From: a virus
Strand: one strand, 5' to 3'
IMG/VR virus record: IMGVR_UViG_3300025789_001072
Span: 62,001 to 126,000 of that record
Length of the DNA stretch: 64,000 nt
How positions within the stretch are numbered: the stretch's first letter is position 1; each line of letters starts with the position of its first letter. Below the pieces are notes generated by a model that searched no databases, was not told the DNA's origin, and saw nothing but the letters and a program-made list of their open reading frames with translations. Below, one piece after another: positions 14,637-21,614 of this stretch. Made by a program: the position numbers and the translations under genes.

Positions 14637-15740
14637 TTATTTTTCATAAATTTTATTAACTTGATTATTAACCAACACAAATGTTGTGCGTTTAGATAGT
14701 TCTTTCAGCGACTTGCTGCCCGTATAAGTTAGAGTGCTTCTTATTCCACCAAGAATGTCTTGTAGGGTATCGCCAACATCACCACGATACGGCACAGCAA
14801 CTTCTTTGCCTTCTGCAGCACGATATGATTTCAATCCACCACTGTGCTTGTCATTGGCAGACTTTGAACTCATACCATAGAATTTGACAAACTGTTTAGT
14901 CGTAAAGATATCATCAGGAGTGCCATCATCTTGTATCCATACTTGATTACTGCGTGTCATTTGTGATACAATTTTGCCACCACCCTGATCATGTCCTGAC
15001 AACATTCCTCCTAACATTACAAAGTCTGCACCAGCCCCAAAAGCCTTAGACACATCGCCAGGACAAACGCAACCCCCATCACTAATGATATGTCCACCAA
15101 GCCCATGAGCAGCATCAGCACACTCAATAATAGCACTAAGCTGTGGATAACCAACACCCGTTTTGAGACGAGTAGTACAGACACTGCCAGGACCAATACC
15201 AACTTTAATAATATCTGCTCCACTCAGTATCAACTCCTCTGTCATATCACCAGTTACTACATTGCCAGCAATGATAATTAGATCAGGATTTTCCATACGG
15301 AACCGTTTAACAAACTCTACAAATCGTTCTGTATAACCATTGGCAACATCAATACAAACAAACTTGATGTTATCCTTTGGCAACTTGCTTACAACAAGTT
15401 TGAACTTTTCGTATTCTTCATCTTTAATACCAAGTCCATAAGCCCAATATTCTTGAATATTAAATCCAGTGCGACCAATCCATAACACAAGTTCTTCTGT
15501 GGTATAATTCTTGCGCAAACATGTGAACATCTTATAAGTGGCAAGTTTTTCTGCCATCTCAAATGTTCCAACACCATCCATATTTGCCGCCATAATTCCT
15601 ACACCAGACCAATAACGATGACTATTACGAAATGTAAAAGTTCGTTCTAGCGACACTTCCTCACGACTCGTTAGTGTGGACCGTTTAGGCAAGATTAGAA
15701 CGTCGGAGAAATCCAACTTTTGATCGTTGATTATACGCAT
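14637..15740 (-). CDS. guaC: GMP reductase
   Basis: IMPDH/GMPR-family TIM barrel, 367 aa. [11 protein letters not shown] carries the catalytic Cys; [15 protein letters not shown], and the GMPR-type flap FYGMSS with YRAAEGK, VPYRGDV and ILGGIRST favour GMP reductase over IMP dehydrogenase. It converts GMP to IMP with NADPH, recycling host RNA purines for DNA synthesis together with the ribonucleotide reductase. No CBS insertion is present. Confidence 0.88.
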   Translation of the reverse strand: MRIINDQKLDFSDVLILPKRSTLTSREEVSLERTFTFRNSHRYWSGVGIMAANMDGVGTFEMAEKLATYKMFTCLRKNYTTEELVLWIGRTGFNIQEYWAYGLGIKDEEYEKFKLVVSKLPKDNIKFVCIDVANGYTERFVEFVKRFRMENPDLIIIAGNVVTGDMTEELILSGADIIKVGIGPGSVCTTRLKTGVGYPQLSAIIECADAAHGLGGHIISDGGCVCPGDVSKAFGAGADFVMLGGMLSGHDQGGGKIVSQMTRSNQVWIQDDGTPDDIFTTKQFVKFYGMSSKSANDKHSGGLKSYRAAEGKEVAVPYRGDVGDTLQDILGGIRSTLTYTGSKSLKELSKRTTFVLVNNQVNKIYEK

Positions 15741-15764
15741 TTTAAACCTATTGGTTAGAGTTGA

Positions 15765-16013
15765 TTAATTAGCAACGCCGCTAGCACGAAGTTCTTTCAA
15801 CTTCTTCTGCCAACGTTTCTGTGCACGAGCCTTTGACTTCTTACGTTTCATGCTTGGCGTTTCAAAACGCTCACGTTCACGCAACATCTGGTGAATACCA
15901 TCTTGCTGCAACAACTTCTTCATCTTACGAAGTGCCTTGGTGACATCGCCATTATGAACTTCTACAAAAAGTCCTTTCTGACGAACATTTTCTAATTCTG
16001 GAGTATTACTCAT
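15765..16013 (-). CDS. rpsU: ribosomal protein bS21 homologue
   Basis: 82 aa. VEVHNGDVTKALRKMKKLL, then DGI..MLRERERFETPS and a basic tail KRKKSKARAQKRW match the bS21 fold. bS21 sits near the anti-Shine-Dalgarno end of 16S rRNA and affects initiation. Phage copies are known and are thought to exchange into host ribosomes. Start overlaps the upstream 129-aa gene by 8 nt, so it is coupled. Relevant to the leaderless mRNAs predicted here. Confidence 0.9.
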   Translation of the reverse strand: MSNTPELENVRQKGLFVEVHNGDVTKALRKMKKLLQQDGIHQMLRERERFETPSMKRKKSKARAQKRWQKKLKELRASGVAN

Positions 16014-16395
16014 TATTTTCCTCTTTTAAGTAATTATTATATTGTAGCAGCAACCAAGAATAAATGTCAAATACATTTTTATGTGTGGCTGCACCTAATT
16101 CATTTTGCCCTAATGCCCAAGTAGTACGCTGTGCAAGTAGCCAACCTTTAAGCAATTCTTTACTACCACTAAATCTGCAATTTATTAGAGTAGCATAGGC
16201 GTGTTTGTGGGCATTTATGCACCATATATCACTTTCATCTTTGCTACCATATAAAAAAATTGTAATTGGAAACTGTAGTTCTTTTATGGCGTGTGATAGT
16301 TTTTCAACATCCGACCATTCAACATCAACCAGCAATATCTTAAACCTAGCATCAAGGTCTAAATCTGGTGCGGTTACTATTCTGCTATCATTCAT
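16006..16395 (-). CDS. conserved hypothetical protein, NYN/PIN-like
   Basis: 129 aa. The N-terminal pattern (FKILLVDVEWSDVE ... ITIFLYGSKDE) recalls NYN/PIN-type nuclease domains with an Asp after the first strand, but not all catalytic acidic residues are obvious. ATGA overlap with the upstream membrane protein and 8-nt overlap with bS21. Function uncertain. Confidence 0.5.
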   Translation of the reverse strand: MNDSRIVTAPDLDLDARFKILLVDVEWSDVEKLSHAIKELQFPITIFLYGSKDESDIWCINAHKHAYATLINCRFSGSKELLKGWLLAQRTTWALGQNELGAATHKNVFDIYSWLLLQYNNYLKEENNE

Positions 16396-17903
16396 ACATT
16401 TAACGTTTCTAGTGCAGTTTGTTCAGCATTAGTCATATCGTCAAACTCAATCTCTGCTCGCTGTAATCTGCCCAACTGCCAATGTTTCCAATTTATATTA
16501 TCAGTATAGCCAGTATTTTGTGTTTTGTCAACTAAAATCCAACTATCGCCATTCCATTTATACAAGTTATTTGGTTCATTGGTTATAATAAAAAGTTGTC
16601 CAACATATGGCGTTATACCAGCCACACTTGGAAATTGTGGACCAACAATATCGGTATCAACATCAAGCAAGTATGCCTTATCATCAACGCCTGATTGTTC
16701 TTCACGTAAGATTTCATTTTCCGCATGAAGTCTATGAATTTCGTTGTTCTTTACATCTATTTCTTTTAACAACTGATCGAGTGCACCCGTTAAATCACCA
16801 ATGGTTTTTGTGTCATTGATTACTTCAACAGGAACTTCAACAATCTTTTCTACTTCTACAATCTTTTCTACTTCAACAATACGCTCAACAACGGTTATAG
16901 TTGGAACTTCTACTATCTTTTCAACGATTTGTTCTTCGTAGATAGGGACTGCTTGTGTAATCACACGTTCAATTACTTGCGGTTCACGATTGCGAAGTTC
17001 TTCTACTTCTGCTTGTAGGGCTTCTGCACGAACAATAGCATCATTATTGTAAACTGTAACTATTTTTTCAACAGGAACCTCTACAATCTTTTCAATATAT
17101 TCTACTGTGTTTTCTTCTTTAGGTTTACGCCACGACATACTCATGGTTGCACCCAACACAAGTGATACCGCAAGTGGATCAAAAACTGCTACAATAAAGA
17201 TAATAACCCAACGAACTGCTCGTTCAAGCAAGTTTTTGTCAACAGCATCACCGTATATCAATTGAGCAATATACTTGATTGGTCCAACTTCTGCTTCAAC
17301 TTTAAGTTGTGCCTGGTTAAGTTTTAACTTTTGGCTATTTAAATCCTGAATACGCTTGTTGGTATCATCAATTGTTTTGTTAGCCGCATCACGATCTTTC
17401 TTTTGACTATCACGAAGTTTGGTTGCCTGTGTGGTCAGCGTTGCTGTGCGGTTGTTGTCTTTAGTAGCATTTGATGCGCCACTGTTCAACAATCCATTAA
17501 CAGCATCATCCATTTGCGCAATAATCTTTTGATTATCTTTAATTCGTTGTTGTTCTACTGCAAGGTTTTGGTCAACCTGTTCAATGAGTAGCGTATTATC
17601 ACCTACCGAACTTGTAGTTTCAATGTGTGCACGTGATAGGAAACCAAAGATACCCATACTTGTAACAAACATTAGCACGATAACCGCAAGACTCAAGTAG
17701 TATTTGATAAAAAAATTTATCTTGTTCCAATTGCCATGCAACCATACTGTGGTAATAATCTTACCAACTTCTAACACGGTTCCCATAATGATAATAGGAA
17801 TAACTGCACCACTAAAGATGGCGGTTAAACCAGCAATACTATAATATGCTGCAACACCACTGATTGAGATGGCACTTAACAATGCTAAAATGTTTAGGAA
17901 CAT
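16392..17903 (-). CDS. large membrane protein with coiled coil and VEKIVEV repeats
   Basis: 503 aa. Two to three hydrophobic segments in residues 1-95, a long coiled coil (~105-215), a further membrane segment near 235-260, then Lys/Glu/Val repeats of the EKIVEVP type (~275-370), a second coiled coil and a C-terminal tail with NLYKWNGDSW. Homologues I associate with T4-type marine phages are unassigned. It could be a virion-associated or host-envelope protein. ATG overlaps the stop of the gene above. Confidence 0.65.
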   Translation of the reverse strand: MFLNILALLSAISISGVAAYYSIAGLTAIFSGAVIPIIIMGTVLEVGKIITTVWLHGNWNKINFFIKYYLSLAVIVLMFVTSMGIFGFLSRAHIETTSSVGDNTLLIEQVDQNLAVEQQRIKDNQKIIAQMDDAVNGLLNSGASNATKDNNRTATLTTQATKLRDSQKKDRDAANKTIDDTNKRIQDLNSQKLKLNQAQLKVEAEVGPIKYIAQLIYGDAVDKNLLERAVRWVIIFIVAVFDPLAVSLVLGATMSMSWRKPKEENTVEYIEKIVEVPVEKIVTVYNNDAIVRAEALQAEVEELRNREPQVIERVITQAVPIYEEQIVEKIVEVPTITVVERIVEVEKIVEVEKIVEVPVEVINDTKTIGDLTGALDQLLKEIDVKNNEIHRLHAENEILREEQSGVDDKAYLLDVDTDIVGPQFPSVAGITPYVGQLFIITNEPNNLYKWNGDSWILVDKTQNTGYTDNINWKHWQLGRLQRAEIEFDDMTNAEQTALETLNV

Positions 17904-18268
17904 TATATATTTACCTTGTTTTCAACCACATACCAACCAATTTTTTTAAAATCTTCACGAATCTCTTCGTCAACCATACCTTCGGAAATGTAGTTAGTAT
18001 CATCGTTAAAACTTGCTGTATAGTAACGCATATAATCACCGCTGAAAGAACCATCATATAAACCAGCAGCAATACCGCCCGCATGACGCCACGAGCAAGA
18101 CCAGTGGTCTGCTGCCAAGATTGATAGCACTTCTGCCTTTATAAATTCATTATTGCAGAGTGTAGCATAAAGATGCTGACAATATGTGTCATTATTTCGT
18201 GCTTTATCACGAATATACTGACTATAAAATAAATCTGCTTCAAGGTTTGGTTTAGGTTGATCAGTCAT
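17903..18268 (-). CDS. hypothetical protein, 121 aa
   Basis: Acidic soluble protein rich in Tyr and Trp. I prefer the ATG at 18268 (MTDQPKPN) because GGAG lies 7 nt before it; an ATG 12 nt earlier is also open. No motif recognised. Coupled to the downstream membrane protein. Divergent from the lipase gene. Confidence 0.55.
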   Translation of the reverse strand: MTDQPKPNLEADLFYSQYIRDKARNNDTYCQHLYATLCNNEFIKAEVLSILAADHWSCSWRHAGGIAAGLYDGSFSGDYMRYYTASFNDDTNYISEGMVDEEIREDFKKIGWYVVENKVNI

Positions 18269-18323
18269 AATACGCTCCATGAATATTTAATCTATCACAC
18301 ACCAAGCCATGTAGCAATATTAA

Positions 18324-18331
18324 AATAAATA
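18324..18331 (+). promoter_or_regulatory. late-like octamer AATAAATA before lipase
   Basis: AATAAATA on the plus strand, 22 nt before the lipase ATG, followed by a strong AAAGGGAG ribosome site. No -35 box is visible. Confidence 0.5.
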
Positions 18332-18353
18332 TTGTAAAGGGAGAAAATCAACC

Positions 18354-19112
18354 ATGTTAAAAGACCAAAGCCTACCCGAATTAGCCGTTACTATGGCAGA
18401 ATTAGCAAGCGCAGCCTATCAAGATGACAATAAAGCCATCTATGCTGCTCTTGGATTTAAGAAATATAAATTTTTAGATAATGAAGGCGCACAAGGGCAT
18501 GTTGCTGCAAGTGATAGCGAAGTAATTGTTTCTTGCCGTGGAACACAACCTACACAGCCAAATGATTTACTTGCCGACCTTGATACTATTCCAAAGCGTC
18601 ACGGCAAAGGATGGGTTCATGAAGGTTTCCGTCGTGAAGCACGTAAAATTCTTGACCAAGTTTTAGATTGGGCAGCGAAGAATAAGGGCAAAGACATTTA
18701 TGTTACTGGTCACAGTCTTGGTGCTGCAATGGCACTTTATATTACCCAAGAACTAGAATTTGCTGGATATCCACCAACGAAACTTATGACCTTTGGACAG
18801 CCTCGTCTTGGAAATGCTGATTATGTGTCGGACATTAAAACTGACCACTATCGTTTTGTAAATTGTAATGATATGGTTACGCATGTGCCACCGCCAGTGT
18901 TGCTATTCAAGCATCATGGACAACTATGCTATATCAACTTCTATGGCAACATTCGTCCACTAAGCCGTTATCAACGCTTTAAGGATAGCATGAGAGCGCA
19001 TTGGCGTTGTTGGAAGAAAGGTCAATTGTTTGATGGACTATATGACCACAACATGGGTCTTTATATTGAAAAGTTGACCAATATTCGTGATACTGGTCAA
19101 AGTATTAATTAA
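18354..19112 (+). CDS. class 3 lipase (alpha/beta hydrolase)
   Basis: 252 aa. VTGHSLGAAMA carries the nucleophile elbow; FGQPRLGN, an Asp in NCNDMVTHVPP and a later His complete a Lipase_3 triad. No signal peptide, so it acts in the cell or in the virion. It could attack host phospholipids during lysis or entry. Late-type promoter. Convergent with the endolysin gene, with a 4-nt overlap, which supports a lysis role. Confidence 0.85.
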   Translation: MLKDQSLPELAVTMAELASAAYQDDNKAIYAALGFKKYKFLDNEGAQGHVAASDSEVIVSCRGTQPTQPNDLLADLDTIPKRHGKGWVHEGFRREARKILDQVLDWAAKNKGKDIYVTGHSLGAAMALYITQELEFAGYPPTKLMTFGQPRLGNADYVSDIKTDHYRFVNCNDMVTHVPPPVLLFKHHGQLCYINFYGNIRPLSRYQRFKDSMRAHWRCWKKGQLFDGLYDHNMGLYIEKLTNIRDTGQSIN

Positions 19113-19579
19113 TTTGCATCCGTATAAAACCAGTGGTGTCCTATCTTTCTAATAAACTTGAACTGTTTGTTCTTAAAAGGTTTATTATTAAAGTATAGAG
19201 CACCGCCGGTTGGATCAACCATATAGGTTGAATACAACACCATCATCGCAATGCTATAAAAATCATTGCGTTCATCTACCTTATCTATTGGCTTAAATGG
19301 AAAGCAAATAAAAGTAAACTGGCAATCCATACCATGTTTTTCATAAACAATCTTACATGGTGAGTTAGGAAACTTACCACTTTGCAATCTGTTACGAACT
19401 ACCCAAGCAATAGCAACTTGTCCCTGATAGTCTTCGCCACGAGCCTCATTGTAAACGGCTTGAGCAACACACTCGCTAGGATTTTCCACAACAATAGGTT
19501 TTTGGGGTTTGGGGTCTTTGGCTAAAACAGGATAACTCACTGTTAAGAGCAGCGCCAAAGAGATTAAAAATTTTTTCAT
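19109..19579 (-). CDS. cell-wall hydrolase, SleB/Hydrolase_2 family (endolysin candidate)
   Basis: 156 aa from ATG 19579. Residues 1-20 (MKKFLISLALLLTVSYPVLA) are a signal peptide or signal-arrest segment. The catalytic part has AVYNEARGE, the conserved Glu of SleB-type lytic enzymes, then VAIAWVVRNR and CQFTF. Signal-mediated export would not need a holin. A longer frame starting upstream overlaps the tmRNA and is not credible. It directly follows the tmRNA terminator. Confidence 0.85.
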   Translation of the reverse strand: MKKFLISLALLLTVSYPVLAKDPKPQKPIVVENPSECVAQAVYNEARGEDYQGQVAIAWVVRNRLQSGKFPNSPCKIVYEKHGMDCQFTFICFPFKPIDKVDERNDFYSIAMMVLYSTYMVDPTGGALYFNNKPFKNKQFKFIRKIGHHWFYTDAN

Positions 19580-19587
19580 CGCCCTCA

Positions 19588-19606
19588 ATAAAAAAGTGCA
19601 ACTTTT
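19588..19606 (-). terminator. terminator after tmRNA
   Basis: AAAAGT-TGC-ACTTTT followed by T/A on the minus strand. It lies between the tmRNA coding piece and the endolysin ATG. Confidence 0.6.
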
Positions 19607-19890
19607 CTGTTTCGAGGTAAGTTGCCAACCCAAGAAATTAAGCTACTAGAGCCATTTCAATTAATGCATTATCGTTAGCATTTATTACGTTTACTAACAT
19701 CTACTCAAAACCTTTACTACACCTGTCGATCCTAATTGCCGCCCATCAAAGATACACCGTCATGGACTCAAACCATAATAGCATTAGAGTTAACTAATCT
19801 ATGTATCATACCCCACGTCTGGGCAGTGTATCTATGGTGGACGGCGAGAGAATTGCACTCTCGTCCAGCATGTTTATTCTGTTTTGCCTC
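19592..19890 (-). ncRNA. ssrA: tmRNA, circularly permuted (two-piece) ssrA
   Basis: Read on the minus strand the acceptor piece comes first: T-arm GAGAG-TGCAATT-CTCTC, then GCCGTCC-A-CCA ending at 19835. The coding piece starts at 19744 with GGGCGGC, which pairs fully with GCCGTCC, then AGGATCGACAGG, the tmRNA D-loop signature. The ~90-nt intervening loop is closed by AGATACAC/GTGTATCT. A GTTTTG/CAAAAC P2 helix links the pieces. Tag codons 19679-19638 encode ANDNALIEMALVA and stop. This organisation is the one known in Alphaproteobacteria. It rescues stalled ribosomes and tags peptides for proteolysis. Confidence 0.92.
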
Positions 19891-19908
19891 AACAATATTA
19901 GTATGTTA

Positions 19909-19937
19909 TTTATAGCATAGGGAAAGGGTTATGTCAA
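19909..19937 (-). promoter_or_regulatory. sigma70-type promoter of tmRNA
   Basis: TTGACA at 19932-19937, 17-nt spacer, TATAAA at 19909-19914. The sequence CTATAAATAACATAC is shared with the promoter at 21580-21608. The TATAAATA string also resembles a late promoter, so both early and late use is possible. Confidence 0.75.
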
Positions 19938-19940
19938 GGG

Positions 19941-20735
19941 TTAAATTATTTTATCCCAACTATCCAGATCAGATAACATTTCGTGAAATATAATACCAGG
20001 ATGTTTACAATCTCTTGCAAATGATTTTTTCTCTTCCATTGTAGAAAATGCTATTTTTAATTTTTCTTCATTTACTGAAAACAAATTAATATTATTTTCA
20101 TATGCAATAAATTTTATAGCATTCCAATTTCTATGCCAAAATATCTGTTGTTCATCATCGCCTGAAAAATAATTTTGATATGCATATTCATAGAAAAACA
20201 TATTTTCTTTACTAAGATTATTTCTTTGAGAAAAATCATCAGTTAATACCCAATTACCAATGCCATCACTTTGTTGTTTTTTTCTAATAAATTCTCTACG
20301 ATTTTTAAATAGTCCCATTATATAAACATTCTTTTGTTTAATAACTGGTAACCATGCCGCCATTAAACGATACATTGTTTCAATCCCAGCACCAGATTGG
20401 CTAAGATTGTAAAAACACCCACCAATTTTTCTGTTAATTTTATATCCGCATGTATCTTCTATATTAATACCATTTCCTGCAAGTATACTGCATCCTAAAA
20501 AAACATTCCCTTCTTCTGGGTTTTCCAAATTAAAATTATCTGGTGTTCTAAATCCATAATTGTTATAGGAATATATTATCTCAGCATCTATCCAATTATT
20601 TTTTTCTAATAAAATTTTATTTTCTTTTAAATTTTTTTTATATGTCTCAATAGAATCTCTATTTGCATACTTTAAAATTTTATTTGATTCATTGTAACTA
20701 TATGAAAAATTATTGAAAAATTCTTTATCAGACAT
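19941..20735 (-). CDS. SGNH-like protein
   Basis: Central VFLGCSILAGNG corresponds to an SGNH block I (GCS in place of GDS), followed by Asn-Leu-Ser-Gln-Ser-Gly-Ala-Gly-like block II (FYNLSQSGAGIETMYRL), and a C-terminal DCKHPGIIFH with Asp and His. It has about 80 extra N-terminal residues compared with the other copies. Start at 20735 (MSDKEFF) overlaps the upstream stop; 20753 is also open. Very AT-rich. Confidence 0.6.
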   Translation of the reverse strand: MSDKEFFNNFSYSYNESNKILKYANRDSIETYKKNLKENKILLEKNNWIDAEIIYSYNNYGFRTPDNFNLENPEEGNVFLGCSILAGNGINIEDTCGYKINRKIGGCFYNLSQSGAGIETMYRLMAAWLPVIKQKNVYIMGLFKNRREFIRKKQQSDGIGNWVLTDDFSQRNNLSKENMFFYEYAYQNYFSGDDEQQIFWHRNWNAIKFIAYENNINLFSVNEEKLKIAFSTMEEKKSFARDCKHPGIIFHEMLSDLDSWDKII

Positions 20736-21570
20736 TTTTTGTTTGGTCGTCAATATAGGCTAAGATTTGAAATGCTTCTGCGGGATTATCAAGACTTAAA
20801 CTGCTCTTGATGTTTGTTTTAAGACGACCTTGACAACGATAACCAGCATTTAATATCTTGATGGTTTCATTACCAATTTTTTTCACCACGCCACCATTTC
20901 GTCCAAGTCTAAATTCAATTTGGATTTGACCTTCAAATTTTGGCACGGGCAGATCGTATATGTTATCATTAAGGTAGAACAGACCAGCACCACCGATCTG
21001 AATATAATATACTTTTTTCAGATTATATGCTTTAGTGATGATCGATGTATCATTAAAATTAACTTTTTCACCAAGTGCTGCGAGTAAACCAGCACTTTTG
21101 GCATTATTCCATGCTTTGCTCGTAATTGCACCAATAGGAAAACTATCAATTCTGCTATGCATTTCCACGGGTTCTTGCTTTTGAACAAATTCGATATAGT
21201 CAATGATAGCTTGCTTCTTTGATTGCACCGCATTTAGAAAATATGGCTGCGCTTCATCATCAATAGTATCACTGTTTACTATCTCAGCCAGATCGGTTGC
21301 GGGATTATACCGAATACTGGTGCCGCCCATTTGCGCATCTTTATTTTTTTTAATCTCAATATTAAACGGTGCGCCATTAACTTGCAATTCAAGATCAATA
21401 CCTACGCTGCTATAACCAGCAGTGGCAAAGTTAAGATTGGTAAACTTAACACGGTCTTGAAAGTGTGGAATTACATGTTGCACAGATTTTACCACAGCAC
21501 TTTCATATTCTAAACCGCCTGAATTAATACTCATTTCGGTTATGCTTTCTGTGATCTCGTGAATCTTCAT
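20728..21570 (-). CDS. PD-(D/E)XK-like nuclease candidate, 280 aa
   Basis: Residues ~45-75 hold GYSSVGIDLELQ...PFNIEIKKNKD, the spacing of Asp and Glu-x-Lys expected for a PD-(D/E)XK core. No clear DNA-binding domain. The N-terminus MKIHEITESI resembles other genes here (MRAVEFLSEI, MKLLEVAPDF), perhaps a shared targeting or processing segment. Own sigma70 promoter close to the ATG, with no Shine-Dalgarno. Nuclease assignment is tentative. Confidence 0.5.
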   Translation of the reverse strand: MKIHEITESITEMSINSGGLEYESAVVKSVQHVIPHFQDRVKFTNLNFATAGYSSVGIDLELQVNGAPFNIEIKKNKDAQMGGTSIRYNPATDLAEIVNSDTIDDEAQPYFLNAVQSKKQAIIDYIEFVQKQEPVEMHSRIDSFPIGAITSKAWNNAKSAGLLAALGEKVNFNDTSIITKAYNLKKVYYIQIGGAGLFYLNDNIYDLPVPKFEGQIQIEFRLGRNGGVVKKIGNETIKILNAGYRCQGRLKTNIKSSLSLDNPAEAFQILAYIDDQTKNV

Positions 21571-21579
21571 GGTATGTTA

Positions 21580-21608
21580 TTTATAGCCCTAAAGTTATAA
21601 CTTGTCAA
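21580..21608 (-). promoter_or_regulatory. sigma70-type promoter close to start codon
   Basis: TTGACA at 21603-21608, 17-nt spacer, TATAAA at 21580-21585, then 9 nt to the ATG. It shares CTATAAATAACATAC with the tmRNA promoter. Predicted leader is 0-3 nt. Confidence 0.7.
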
Positions 21609-21614
21609 GCGTTT

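Noticed and set aside
19580-19633. 18-residue N-terminal extension of the endolysin
   Set aside because: It would be encoded by the tmRNA coding piece and its terminator; the internal ATG starts a clean signal peptide.
19907-19914. TATAAATA at the tmRNA as a pure T4 late promoter
   Set aside because: A perfect TTGACA lies at exactly 17 nt, so the sigma70 reading explains it better; dual use remains possible.
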